A stretch of DNA of 51,203 bases from positions 1 through 51,203 of the forward strand of contig JAILFN010000112.1 in the NCBI GenBank assembly GCA_024697545.1, given 5' to 3'. The translations under genes and the position numbers were made by a program. The notes beneath the pieces were generated by a model. It ran no database searches, had not been told where the DNA came from, and saw only the letters and a program-made list of their open reading frames with translations. Below are positions 33,907 through 42,755 of the stretch, piece by piece. Position 1 is the stretch's first letter; each line of letters begins with the position of its first letter. The DNA comes from Ruminococcus sp. Lineage in GTDB: Bacteria > Bacillota > Clostridia > Oscillospirales > Ruminococcaceae.

Positions 33907-33935
33907 TTGATTTTAGTAATGAATAATGTTATAAT
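33907..33935 (+). promoter_or_regulatory. Promoter of the 346-residue unknown gene
   Basis: TTGATT at 33907-33912, a 17-nt spacer and TATAAT at 33930-33935. Confidence 0.8.
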
Positions 33936-33982
33936 AACCTATATATACGGCGGGAGAGCCGGCTTTAAGGAGCATTGATATC

Positions 33983-35023
33983 ATGTCTATGGAATTTGGC
34001 ATTAAAAATGATAAGATAACAAAAGCGCTGCTGCGGACTACTATCGCGAAATCGTTGGTCGAGATACAGCATGACCCGAAGAGGAGCGTTCGCAACCTTG
34101 TAGACCTTGGTCTGAATTTTGCCGAGGGCTGCAATCAGCGGGAGATCTTTGACATCACGCAGAGATATCTCTCGAACGAGAACAGTGCATACTATCGCCT
34201 TGCCGAGAATATCGTCAACGAGATAGACCACAGCAAGCTGATAACCTTCGGCATGAATTTCGGCTACAACGGCTGTACGAGCGGCGCGAGGGTGCTTCGC
34301 GAAAAGTGCAGTCAGCTGGGGATACACATACCCTTCCTGCTGATATTCACCATAGGCGACAGCGAGGATTCGCTCACCCCCGAAGATATCGTAAGCGCGG
34401 TGCGTCAGGGCATGGAGCTGGGGATATACATTTACGCGCTGATATGCGCTACAGATAAGTACCCCGAGCTGCTTGAGATCGCGGCGCAGTTTTCCGAATG
34501 CGCGTTCATGTACTTCGTGAACCCCCGCAGGCTGACGAGAGAGACTATCAGCCGCGTCAGCGAGCTTGAGAATATCGTGACCTCCGTCCGCTGCGACGGC
34601 GAGTCTGACGCCTGCCTCGAAGCGATTAGCGCTATGAGGGCGCAGGGCTGCATCACCGTCGCTCACTATGAGTATTCGCCCGCTTCGATAAACGCAATAC
34701 TTTCAAATTCGATAACCGATTATTTTTCCGAAACAGGTGCTATCGCCGGCATACTTTACGCTTCACCCGATACTGACGCGGCGGCACAGCAGATGGTGGC
34801 GGATTATGTTTCCGAGATCGTCCGCAGCCAGCAGTACCCATTCTTTATGTTTGAATCAAAGCAGGATATCACGAAGATCGAAAAAATGTTCTCAAACGTT
34901 GAGTGCTTTGTACACTTCAAGGACGGCGGCAAGGCGTACTACTCGCCCGCACAGATAGAGGTAAAGGACGCAACACTGCGAAACGGCACGCTGGTAGACG
35001 TGCTAAGAGGTCTGAAATACTGA
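33983..35023 (+). CDS. Unknown soluble alpha/beta protein, 346 residues
   Basis: I do not recognise the family. It has no signal peptide or membrane segment. The N-terminal 80 residues are helical (TKALLRTTIAKSLVEIQHDPKRSVRNLVDLGLNF). From about residue 85, beta strands and helices alternate (KLITFGMNFGYNGCTSGARVLREK, IPFLLIFTIGDSEDSL, IYIYALICATD, CAFMYFVNPRRL, GCITVAHYEY), which would suit a barrel or Rossmann-like fold. The topology and the GYNGC segment recall radical-SAM barrels, but there is no CxxxCxxC motif. It stands alone between its own promoter and terminator. AAGGAG precedes the ATG. Confidence 0.8.
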   Translation: MSMEFGIKNDKITKALLRTTIAKSLVEIQHDPKRSVRNLVDLGLNFAEGCNQREIFDITQRYLSNENSAYYRLAENIVNEIDHSKLITFGMNFGYNGCTSGARVLREKCSQLGIHIPFLLIFTIGDSEDSLTPEDIVSAVRQGMELGIYIYALICATDKYPELLEIAAQFSECAFMYFVNPRRLTRETISRVSELENIVTSVRCDGESDACLEAISAMRAQGCITVAHYEYSPASINAILSNSITDYFSETGAIAGILYASPDTDAAAQQMVADYVSEIVRSQQYPFFMFESKQDITKIEKMFSNVECFVHFKDGGKAYYSPAQIEVKDATLRNGTLVDVLRGLKY

Positions 35024-35028
35024 TCGGC

Positions 35029-35061
35029 AACGCTCCCGATGTCAGGTCGGGGGCGTTTTTT
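35029..35061 (+). terminator. Terminator of the 346-residue unknown gene
   Basis: AACGCTCCCGA (35029-35039) pairs with TCGGGGGCGTT (35047-35057) with one G-U, then a T run. Confidence 0.92.
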
Positions 35062-35784
35062 CGCTCTGTGCGGAGCTGACAAAAGCGCAGCGTAAAGGTT
35101 TTCTTTGAAAATTCGATAGAAAATGATCACGGATGTAAATTTATTCATACGCAGATGTAATTCTAAACATATTTTTGCGAAATTTTCAATAAGCACGGAT
35201 GTTTTGCTTTCACAGGATCTCGGCAGCTTTAAAACCTATCAAAAATATCAGGTTAAATTTTTTGTATAACTTGCTGCCGACTAAATGCCGAAAAGAGGAA
35301 GAGCTTGTTCTTTGGGTCATTTTGACGAAAAATTTGGACACTTGTACCAAAGACAGAGTTGAACAAGGTGAAATCAAGGTCTAAATGTGCTGCTATTTTT
35401 CACATAATGTACAATATTTTGCGTTTTTTTAATCACTTCGGGCGCGATCGTTTCCGAAAAGTGACCCTTTGGAGACAATAGGGCAGGTTATTGACGAAAA
35501 CGTTTAAAATGTGTAATTTCACAAAAAAACGAAGTTAATATTGTAGCATTTACACATTGAATTTGCATCTGAGAGGGGAATATCAGCTAAAAATAGCTAC
35601 ACTACGAAAAAATTTCAGCGGCGTTATGTGATAAAGATGCGATTCCGTTGTAAAAGATGTGACGTTTATTACAAAACGATTTCAAACGCAAAATTTTTGT
35701 CGGCAAACTACACAAATAGTGAGTTGAGAATTAGTGCAATACTCCATATTTTATTACATTACGGAAGAAAATTTGCAAAAAGAC
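35062..35784. other. AT-rich intergenic region of about 720 bp with LacI-type sites
   Basis: No supported gene. It is clearly richer in A+T than its surroundings. TTGACG (35491-35496) with TAATTT (35514-35519) at 17-nt spacing is a possible weak promoter, and AAACGTTT (35498-35505, in GAAAACGTTTAAA) lies in its spacer. GATCGTTTCCGAAAA near 35448 is a weaker lookalike. Short frames (for example 60-70 codons) have no ribosome binding sites. It probably serves as a regulatory region for the LacI/ABC genes, possibly including a small RNA. Confidence 0.45.
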
Positions 35785-35813
35785 TTGAAATTCTCGAAAA
35801 TATATTGTACAAT
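35785..35813 (+). promoter_or_regulatory. Promoter of the LacI-family regulator gene
   Basis: TTGAAA at 35785-35790, a 17-nt spacer and TACAAT at 35808-35813. Confidence 0.75.
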
Positions 35814-35890
35814 TTAGTCAATGCAAAACAGAGCGCATAGATCGCTCACGCCGCTCGGCGATGGGCGAACCCCATTCCAAAGAGAGCAGC

Positions 35891-35904
35891 GAAAACGTTT
35901 TTGA
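35891..35904 (+). promoter_or_regulatory. LacI-type operator candidate in the regulator's own leader
   Basis: GAAAACGTTTTTGA contains the 8-bp palindrome AAACGTTT (35893-35900), the core typical of LacI-family operators. It lies about 70 nt after the predicted transcription start and 30 nt before the LacI start codon, consistent with autoregulation by roadblock. Confidence 0.55.
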
Positions 35905-35932
35905 TAACCGTCTGTCGGAAGGGGTGAGTGCG

Positions 35933-36943
35933 ATGGTTTCGCTAAAGGATATATCGGCTCGCTGTAATGTGTCGGTCGCGACGGTCAGCAAGGCGCTAAA
36001 CGATCACAAGGATGTCAGCGCCGCTACTAAGGAGCGCATCATCAAGACCGCTAAAGAGATGGGTTACTTCCCGAACTCTCAGGCAAGGGCGCTCAAAACG
36101 AATCGTACATTCAACCTCGGCGTTATGTTCAACGATGAGGCGGGCAGGGGACTTACTCATGAGTTCTTCGCAAAGGTGCTCAACAGCTTCAAGACCGAAG
36201 CCGAGCAGCTCGGGTACGATATAACATTTATTAATAAAAATATCGGCGGCAAGCATATGTCTACATATGAGCATTGCAGATACAGAAATGTTGACGGCAT
36301 TGCGATGATATGTACCGATTTTTCAGATCCCGATGTTTATGAAGTGGTGAACGGCGATCTTCCGCTGGTGACCATCGACCACGTTTTTGAATGCAGGTCG
36401 GCGGTCGTATCCAATAATGAAACGGGTATGGAGGAACTGATAGACCACGTTTATTCGATGGGACATCGCTCGATAGCTTTCATTCAGGGAAAGCGCTCGG
36501 CGGTAATGGAACGAAGGCTGAACGGCTTCGTCAGAGCTTGCATGAACCGCGGGATAGAGGTAGCCCCCGACAGGATGATATCGGGTGAATATCACAGCCC
36601 GCAGCTTACATATGAACTTACCAAAAAGCTGCTCGAAAACGGCAGCAGACCTACCTGCATTTTCATGCCCGATGATTATTCGGCGATAGGCGGGTACAAC
36701 GCGATAAAGGATAAGGGCTTGAGGATCCCCGAGGATATCTCGGTGGTCGGGTATGACGGCATCGCCTATTCCGAGTTCCTTTCGCCTCAGCTCACAAGCT
36801 ACAAGCAGAACACCGCAAAGATAGGCTCGCTTGCAGCAAAGAAGCTGATATCCCACATCGAAAACCCGTCAACGACCCTGACAGAGGTCATAACCGTTGA
36901 CGGCAGCATACAGACGGGAGCGTCTGTGGCTAACCTGTTATAA
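35933..36943 (+). CDS. LacI-family transcriptional regulator
   Basis: A 336-residue sugar-responsive DNA-binding protein. The N-terminal HTH reads SLKDISARCNVSVATVSKALN, followed by the hinge-helix region GYFPNSQARALKTNRT; residues about 60-330 form the ligand-binding domain (FMPDDYSAIGGYNAIKDKGLRIPEDISVVGYDG). I start at the internal ATG of MVSLKDIS, not the earlier in-frame ATG at 35861, because LacI proteins begin just before the HTH and AAGGGGTGAG precedes this codon. The sugar ABC transporter genes follow 73 nt downstream, so it probably controls them and itself, perhaps also the GH5 gene. Confidence 0.92.
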   Translation: MVSLKDISARCNVSVATVSKALNDHKDVSAATKERIIKTAKEMGYFPNSQARALKTNRTFNLGVMFNDEAGRGLTHEFFAKVLNSFKTEAEQLGYDITFINKNIGGKHMSTYEHCRYRNVDGIAMICTDFSDPDVYEVVNGDLPLVTIDHVFECRSAVVSNNETGMEELIDHVYSMGHRSIAFIQGKRSAVMERRLNGFVRACMNRGIEVAPDRMISGEYHSPQLTYELTKKLLENGSRPTCIFMPDDYSAIGGYNAIKDKGLRIPEDISVVGYDGIAYSEFLSPQLTSYKQNTAKIGSLAAKKLISHIENPSTTLTEVITVDGSIQTGASVANLL

Positions 36944-37016
36944 AGGCATTAACGCAGAGCATAGGGCTTTGCGAATAATATAATATTTTAATGCAATTCT
37001 AAGGAGGAAATTTATT

Positions 37017-38435
37017 ATGGCACAGCTTAAGAGAATCCTTGCAGGTGCAATGGCACTTTGCATGGCAGGCGCAGTTTTCACTGCTTGCGGCGACAAGAAG
37101 GACGACGACAGCAGCTCTAAGAGCGGCTCCAACAAGACCATCAAGGACGTTGAGCCCGCTAAGGCTGAAGATCTCGTGAACACCGGTAAGAAGTACAACA
37201 TCTATGTATGGAACACCGAGTTCAAGGAGAGATTTGAGAAGTACTACTGGGATCAGAGAGACGAAGCTCTCTGGGACGGCGTAGAGGTTAACTGGGTAAC
37301 CAATCCTAACGATGACAACAACTATCAGACCAAGCTCGATGAGGCTATCAAGGGTCAGAACGATGCTGCTGATGATGACAAGATAGATATGTTCCTCGTA
37401 GAGGCTGACTACGCTATGAAGTATGTTAACTCCGATGCTCCTCTGGATGTAATCAAGGAAGTTGGCCTTACTCAGGACGATATGGCTAACCAGTACAAGT
37501 ACACTCAGGACGTTATGACCGATGATGCAGGCGCTCTGAAGGGTGTTTCCTGGCAGGCTACTCCCGGTCTGTTCATGTACAATGCAGAGTACGCTAAGCA
37601 GGTTCTCGGCACCGATGATCCCGCTGAGGTTCAGGCTGCAGTTGCTGACTGGGACAAGTTCGCTGAGACTGCTCAGAAGATGAAGGATGCAGGTATCTTC
37701 ATGGTATCCGGTTTTGATGATACTTACAGATGCTTCTCCAACAACGCTTCCGGTCCTTGGGTAACCGACGGTAAGATCACCATCGATCCTCAGATCGAAG
37801 AGTGGGCTAAGCAGACCAAGGATTACACCGATAAGGGCTTCAACAACAAGACTTCTCTCTGGGATGAGAACTGGGTTGCCGGTCAGAAGATCGACGGTAA
37901 GGTATTCGGTTACTTCTACTCCACTTGGGGCATTCCTTTCTGCCTGCTGCCTAACACTCTCGACGATCCCGAGGGCGCTCAGGAAGAGGGCAACGGTGGT
38001 TATGGTAAGTGGAGAGCTTGCCAGGGTCCTCAGTCCTACTTCTGGGGCGGCACATGGATCTGCGGCGCTTACGGTTCCGACAACATCGCTATCACCCGTG
38101 ATATCATGCTGAAGATGACCTGCGACACCGCTACCATGAAGGCAATCACCGAGAACGAGCAGGACTACACCAACAACAAGGCTGCTATCAAGGAGCTTAT
38201 CGACGGCGGTTACAGCAATCCCTTCCTCGGCGGTCAGGATCACCTGTCTCTCCTCTCTGAGGCTGCTGACAAGATCGACCTCACCGGTAAGGTATCTGCT
38301 TACGACCAGGGTTGTAACGAAGAGTTCCAGGGCGCTATGAAGGACTACTTCCTCGGCAACGCTACTTATGACGAGGCTCTCGCTACCTTCAAGACCAACA
38401 TCACTACCAAGTACGGCGACCTCACTATGGACTAA
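37017..38435 (+). CDS. Sugar ABC transporter substrate-binding lipoprotein
   Basis: A 472-residue extracellular solute-binding protein (family 1 type) anchored by a lipid at Cys24 (VFTAC). A Lys/Asp/Ser-rich linker follows. The mature part has the family layout, with an Asp/Asn-rich ligand cleft (YNIYVWNTEFKERFEKYYWDQ, GVSWQATPGLFMYN, WGGTWICGAYG). Codon choice is strongly biased (for example GCT, AAG, CTC), suggesting high expression. Partner permeases follow, and a hairpin after the stop may protect or separate this mRNA segment. The substrate is probably an oligosaccharide released by the secreted enzymes; not provable here. AAGGAGG precedes the ATG. A weak TATAAT (36979-36984) lies upstream without a good -35. 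Confidence 0.93.
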   Translation: MAQLKRILAGAMALCMAGAVFTACGDKKDDDSSSKSGSNKTIKDVEPAKAEDLVNTGKKYNIYVWNTEFKERFEKYYWDQRDEALWDGVEVNWVTNPNDDNNYQTKLDEAIKGQNDAADDDKIDMFLVEADYAMKYVNSDAPLDVIKEVGLTQDDMANQYKYTQDVMTDDAGALKGVSWQATPGLFMYNAEYAKQVLGTDDPAEVQAAVADWDKFAETAQKMKDAGIFMVSGFDDTYRCFSNNASGPWVTDGKITIDPQIEEWAKQTKDYTDKGFNNKTSLWDENWVAGQKIDGKVFGYFYSTWGIPFCLLPNTLDDPEGAQEEGNGGYGKWRACQGPQSYFWGGTWICGAYGSDNIAITRDIMLKMTCDTATMKAITENEQDYTNNKAAIKELIDGGYSNPFLGGQDHLSLLSEAADKIDLTGKVSAYDQGCNEEFQGAMKDYFLGNATYDEALATFKTNITTKYGDLTMD

Positions 38436-38470
38436 TAAGATCCCTTGAGATCTGAGTATATTCAGTAATA

Positions 38471-38508
38471 AAGCGGGGGACTGGGGAGATCCTCAGCCCC
38501 CCTTTATT
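38471..38508 (+). terminator. Intraoperonic hairpin after the binding-protein gene
   Basis: GGGGG (38475-38479) and CTG (38481-38483) pair with CAG and CCCCC (38494-38501) with one bulged A, then TTTATTTA. It is likely a partial terminator or 3'-end stabiliser giving excess binding protein over permeases. Confidence 0.65.
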
Positions 38509-38550
38509 TACTGTTATTTTGCGAAAAATTTATATTGTAGGTGACTTTTC

Positions 38551-39531
38551 ATGAAAAAGGGTATCAGCTACGCTAAGTGGGGTTACATATTCCTTATCCC
38601 CTTCTTCGTAGTATATTTCATTTTCTCTCTGGTGCCTATGTTGGAGACATTTGGTTACAGCTTCCTTGACTATGTTGTCAGCCAGGGTTCTGTAAGCTCG
38701 ATACGCGGTGGCGGCGGCGGTGCCGATACCATTATCAATCATGGTTTCTGCGGCTTCAAGAATTACAGCGATGTTCTTAAGAGCGATGGTCTGTTCACTC
38801 TTTCTTTTAAGAATACCACTATCCTCTGGCTGGTAGGATTTATCCCCCAGATCGTTGTTTCTCTGCTTCTTGCTTCCTGGTTCACCGATATTCGTCTCAA
38901 GCTGAAGGCTCAGGGTTTCTTCAAGACTGTAATGTATCTGCCTAACGTTATCATGGCGTCTGCACTCTCCCTGCTGTTCTATTCTCTGTTCATAAAGAAT
39001 GGTGCTATGGATACCATGCTCGGACATCCCGATATGCTCAACAAGGTCGGCGGTGCAAGAATGGTTGTCGGACTCATCAACTTCCTGATGTGGTACGGTA
39101 ATACAACTATCATGCTGATGGCTGCTATGATGGGTATTGATACTTCTCTTTATGAAGCCTCACAGATCGACGGTGCTAATCCGACACAGGTCTTTTGGCA
39201 GATCACTATCCCGCTTATCAAGCCTATTCTGGCTTACGTTCTCGTAACCTCTATGATAGGCGGTCTGCAGATGTACGATGTACCTTACCTCATCGGTGGT
39301 ACGACCGGTAACCCCGCAGGCGTTCTGAAGACGCTGGTATCTCAGATCCAGCTCGGTAAGAACTCCTCTATCGGCGCAGTTTCTGCACTTTCTATTCTGA
39401 TATTTATCGTTTCTGCAATACTCGGCTTTATCACCCTTAAAGTTATGGATGACAAGAGCGTTAAGAGTATGTATGATGTAAAGAAAAAGAAGCAGCCTAA
39501 GAAGATCAATATGGCTACTTCCAGAAAGTAA
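38551..39531 (+). CDS. Sugar ABC transporter permease (MalF-like)
   Basis: A 326-residue inner-membrane subunit with six hydrophobic segments. The cytoplasmic EAA loop reads YEASQIDGANPTQVFWQITIPLIKP, the contact site for the ATPase. A Gly-rich stretch (GGGGGAD, near residue 52) lies in the first periplasmic-side loop. AGGTGA precedes the ATG. It pairs with the next permease (gap 17 nt). Confidence 0.93.
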   Translation: MKKGISYAKWGYIFLIPFFVVYFIFSLVPMLETFGYSFLDYVVSQGSVSSIRGGGGGADTIINHGFCGFKNYSDVLKSDGLFTLSFKNTTILWLVGFIPQIVVSLLLASWFTDIRLKLKAQGFFKTVMYLPNVIMASALSLLFYSLFIKNGAMDTMLGHPDMLNKVGGARMVVGLINFLMWYGNTTIMLMAAMMGIDTSLYEASQIDGANPTQVFWQITIPLIKPILAYVLVTSMIGGLQMYDVPYLIGGTTGNPAGVLKTLVSQIQLGKNSSIGAVSALSILIFIVSAILGFITLKVMDDKSVKSMYDVKKKKQPKKINMATSRK

Positions 39532-39548
39532 TTAAGGAGGTATGACAA

Positions 39549-40439
39549 ATGGCACGAATTGAAGGCATTGCCGGCGAGTCCGATAGCCAGACTTCCTTAA
39601 AGGTACGCAGAGTAGTTGCATATGTTGTTCTTATATTCCTCGTACTCATTTCACTGCTGCCTTTCTATCTGCTGCTTATCAATGCAACAAGAGGTAAGAC
39701 CCAGTCAGGTCTTAAAGTTATCCCGGAAGGTCTGTTCGCAAGAAACTTGAGAAATGTTTTCAGCGACAACTTCAAGACTAACTACGGAAGCTTTTTAAGA
39801 GCATTTGCAAACAGCGTTATCGTTTCGTTCTTTGCTACCACTCTTTCCGTTTACTTCTCGGCTCTGACCGCTTACGCTATCCATGTATACGATTTCAAGC
39901 TCAAGAAGCCTATCCACACCTTCATCCTTATCGTAATGATGGTTCCTACTCAGGCTTCCGCTATCGGTCTGTACAGAATGTTAAAGGGCTTAGGTCTTAC
40001 CGACAGCTTTATCCCGCTGATCCTTCCCGGTATCGCAGCTCCCGCTGTATACTTCTTTATGATACAGTACATGGCTTCCTCTCTCCCTCTTGAGATCGTT
40101 GAAGCTGCAAGAATGGACGGCTGCGGCGAATACCGCACCTTTAACACGATAGTTCTTCCTATCCTCAAGCCTGCTCTGGCTGTTCAGGCAATATTCTGCT
40201 TCGTTGCGAACTGGAATAACCTGTTCCTTCCCCAGATGCTGCTCGACAAGCAGGAGATGAAGACTATCCCCGTACTGCTCCAGATGATAAAGGCAAACAT
40301 TGCCTCCAACCCGATGACCGCTGATACCGGACTTATGAATATGTTCATGGTTCTGGCTATCCTTCCTGTAGTAATTGTTTATCTGCTGCTCTCGAAGAAC
40401 ATCGTTGGCGGTGTATCCCTTGGTGCCGTTAAGGGCTAA
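39549..40439 (+). CDS. Sugar ABC transporter permease (MalG-like)
   Basis: A 296-residue membrane subunit with six hydrophobic segments. The EAA loop is VEAARMDGCGEYRTFNTIVLPILKP. AAGGAGG precedes the ATG by 7 nt. No ATPase gene follows; as in many Gram-positive oligosaccharide importers a shared MsiK/MsmK-type ATPase encoded elsewhere would power it. A terminator ends the operon. Confidence 0.93.
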   Translation: MARIEGIAGESDSQTSLKVRRVVAYVVLIFLVLISLLPFYLLLINATRGKTQSGLKVIPEGLFARNLRNVFSDNFKTNYGSFLRAFANSVIVSFFATTLSVYFSALTAYAIHVYDFKLKKPIHTFILIVMMVPTQASAIGLYRMLKGLGLTDSFIPLILPGIAAPAVYFFMIQYMASSLPLEIVEAARMDGCGEYRTFNTIVLPILKPALAVQAIFCFVANWNNLFLPQMLLDKQEMKTIPVLLQMIKANIASNPMTADTGLMNMFMVLAILPVVIVYLLLSKNIVGGVSLGAVKG

Positions 40440-40497
40440 GGAGCAACTTATATTGAGATTTACAGAAGCTATGCTTTAATAAATCCTGAGAAGAAAG

Positions 40498-40530
40498 ACC
40501 GACGCATTCGCCTGCGTCGGTTATTTCTTT
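40498..40530 (+). terminator. Terminator of the sugar ABC transporter operon
   Basis: ACCGACGCA (40498-40506) pairs with TGCGTCGGT (40513-40521); flanking AAGAAA and TTTCTT extend the stem, and the tail is T-rich. Confidence 0.87.
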
Positions 40531-40664
40531 ACATAGACCCCTGCCTTACGATAGCAGTCACCGAATAGATCTTCAAGAATTTCCCATAAAATCAATATTA
40601 TATAAAACCCGGACAAACGGACACGCCATACTTGTTAAAAAACAATAAACTTGCAGACGGCTTA

Positions 40665-40693
40665 TTGACAAAGCGGGGCTGTTATGATATAAT
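40665..40693 (+). promoter_or_regulatory. Consensus promoter of the gshA-like gene
   Basis: TTGACA at 40665-40670, a 17-nt spacer and TATAAT at 40688-40693, with TGA extending the -10. The preceding stretch from 40531 holds nothing recognised. Confidence 0.87.
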
Positions 40694-40705
40694 CATTATA
40701 TCATA
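40683..40705. promoter_or_regulatory. 10-bp inverted repeat over the -10 box of the gshA-like gene
   Basis: TATGATATAA (40683-40692) and TTATATCATA (40696-40705) are perfect complements around TCA. The palindrome covers the -10 element and start region, a classic repressor position. The regulator is unknown. Confidence 0.6.
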
Positions 40706-40784
40706 GCGGAATAGTGGGAATTGTTTCGACATTTTCCCGCTGTGGTTTTATGGTATGAGTATTGATTCTATCGGGAGAAACAGC

Positions 40785-41990
40785 ATGGAAAACGAGCTTA
40801 CATATAAAGGATTTTTCGGACTTGAACGTGAGACTTTGCGCGTCGATAGTGAGGGCAGGCTCGCGCAGACGCCGCACCCCTTTGAGGAAAACGGCGAGAT
40901 AACCCGCGATTTCTGTGAAAATCAGATCGAACTGGTGACAACCGCCTGCCGCAGCATCGACGAGGTAATGTCTGAGCTTGAACGGCTTGACGGTATCGTC
41001 AGCGAGCGTCTTGCAGCCGATGGCGAATCGCTCTGGCTGTACAGCAACCCGCCGCATTTTGAAAGCGAGGATGATATACCCATCGCGGATTTCAGGGGCG
41101 AGCATTCGGGCAAGAGGGTCTACCGCAAAATGCTGGAAAGCAGGTACGGCAAGCGGCTGATGCTCTTTTCGGGGATACATTTCAACCTGTCATTCGACGA
41201 TGAATACCTTTGGCAGCTTTGCGGCGGTGAGGACTTTGAACAGTTCAGGAACGGCTTTTACCTGCGGCTTTACAAGCAGCTCAGCCGCCACAGCTGGCTG
41301 CCGCTCCTGCTGACTGCCGCAAGCCCAGCATATGATCTTTCGCTTGTTTCCGACGGCGCAAGCGGCGCGGCAGTCGGGAAGTACGCTTCGATAAGGAACG
41401 GCGAGAAGGGCTACTGGAACGATTTTGTACCTACGCTTTGCTTTGACAGCATTTCGGCGTTCGTTGAAAGCATTCAGGCATACGTTGACAGCGGCAGGCT
41501 GTATTCGGCGAGCGAGCTGTATCTGCCCATCAGGTTAAAGCCAAAGGGCGTGAACGAGCTTGCGAGCTTTAAGAACGGTGTCAGCCATGTTGAGCTTAGA
41601 ATGTTCGATCTCGACCCGCTGGAGCCGCTCGGGGTGAATGCCGACGATCTCAGGTTCGCGCATCTTCTGACGATCTATCTTTCCGAGCAGCCTGATTTTG
41701 AGTACACTCCCGAATTGCAGCAGAGGGCAGTCGAAGCGCACAGAAATGCGGCGCTTTACGACCTTGCGGAAGTAAAGGTCGATGGCGTGCCGATACTCCT
41801 GCTTGCCGAGCAGATACTGGACAGTATGTCGGAGCGCTTTGCCGACCGTGCGGAGGCTCTCGAAGTCATTCGTTACGAAAAGGCAAAACTGAAAGATCGC
41901 CTCTGCGAGAGGATAACCGCGGAGGACATTTACGGAACAGAAGGTGGTAACAATGTGCGAGCTGCTGGGGTTTTCAGCTGCCGGACCTGA
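40785..41990 (+). CDS. gshA: Glutamate-cysteine ligase
   Basis: A 401-residue enzyme that joins glutamate and cysteine to gamma-glutamylcysteine with ATP. The start GFFGLERETLRVDSEGRLAQTPHPF and ITRDFCENQIELVT match the N-terminal ligase of GshA/GshF; LMLFSGIHFNLSF and SHVELRMFDLDPLEPLGV are further family segments. It ends where the ligase domain ends, without the ATP-grasp (GshB) half found in bifunctional GshF. No separate gshB is visible, so the product may be gamma-glutamylcysteine itself. I use the second ATG because GGGAG precedes it. The 3' end overlaps the next gene by 38 nt. Confidence 0.88.
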   Translation: MENELTYKGFFGLERETLRVDSEGRLAQTPHPFEENGEITRDFCENQIELVTTACRSIDEVMSELERLDGIVSERLAADGESLWLYSNPPHFESEDDIPIADFRGEHSGKRVYRKMLESRYGKRLMLFSGIHFNLSFDDEYLWQLCGGEDFEQFRNGFYLRLYKQLSRHSWLPLLLTAASPAYDLSLVSDGASGAAVGKYASIRNGEKGYWNDFVPTLCFDSISAFVESIQAYVDSGRLYSASELYLPIRLKPKGVNELASFKNGVSHVELRMFDLDPLEPLGVNADDLRFAHLLTIYLSEQPDFEYTPELQQRAVEAHRNAALYDLAEVKVDGVPILLLAEQILDSMSERFADRAEALEVIRYEKAKLKDRLCERITAEDIYGTEGGNNVRAAGVFSCRT

Positions 41991-42702
41991 GGATATAAGG
42001 GAACAGCTTGAAGAGTTCTTTTCGCACAGCGTGCGGCATCCTCACGGCTGGGGGCTGATGTACGGCGACAGGCTGGTCAAGGAATGCGGAAGGGCTTGCG
42101 ACAGCGATGCTCTTGCGAGGATACTGAAACGGATGCAGCCGACGAAGACGCTGCTGGGGCACATAAGGTTCGCGACGGTGGGTTCGATAAAGCTTGAAAA
42201 CTGCCACCCGTTTGTCGGGCGCGATGTTACGGGACGGCAGTGGACTCTTATCCACAACGGCACGATCTATTCGGGAAACAAGCTGATACCTTACCTAAAC
42301 AGTCAGACGGGCGACACCGATTCCGAGCGGCTGTTTCTATATCTGCTCGACACGCTGGGCAAGGCTCAGCAGGACGGCGAACTTTCAGCTGAAGAAAGGT
42401 GCAGGCTGCTGGAGGATTTTGTGCGGGACATTGCTCCGAGAAACAAGCTGAACCTTATGATCTATGACGGCGAGCTTATGTATATTCACAGGAACATGGA
42501 AAACACTATGAAGTTCCGCAGGCTGGGCTCGGGGTATATTTTCTCGACGACCGAGCTTGACGGCGGCGATTGGCAGGATGTGCCGATGGCGCAGCTGACG
42601 GCGTACCTTGACGGCGAGTGCGTATTCACGGGCAAGCCGCACGATGGTATATTCGTCCCGACGATGCAATATATACAGGCAATGGACGCTATGCACATCT
42701 GA
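41953..42702 (+). CDS. Class II glutamine amidotransferase (YafJ-like)
   Basis: A 249-residue Ntn-type amidotransferase. After removal of Met the N-terminal Cys2 (MCELLGFSA) would be the nucleophile, which fixes the start at this ATG rather than the GTG 9 nt earlier; AAGGTGG precedes it. Other family segments are HPHGWGLMY, HIRFATVGSIKLENCHPF and WTLIHNGTI. No synthase domain is attached, as in YafJ/EgtC-like enzymes, some of which act on gamma-glutamyl thiols. Because it overlaps the glutamate-cysteine ligase gene, a role in gamma-glutamyl metabolism is a fair inference; the substrate is unproven. Confidence 0.88.
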   Translation: MCELLGFSAAGPEDIREQLEEFFSHSVRHPHGWGLMYGDRLVKECGRACDSDALARILKRMQPTKTLLGHIRFATVGSIKLENCHPFVGRDVTGRQWTLIHNGTIYSGNKLIPYLNSQTGDTDSERLFLYLLDTLGKAQQDGELSAEERCRLLEDFVRDIAPRNKLNLMIYDGELMYIHRNMENTMKFRRLGSGYIFSTTELDGGDWQDVPMAQLTAYLDGECVFTGKPHDGIFVPTMQYIQAMDAMHI

Positions 42703-42755
42703 TCGTTTTTCCCGCCGCGCTATATGTCCGACGAGATAATGACCATATAACAAAA

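Noticed and set aside
36999..38243. Minus-strand open frame (414 codons) opposite the sugar-binding lipoprotein
   Set aside because: Caused by strong codon bias of the real gene on the plus strand.
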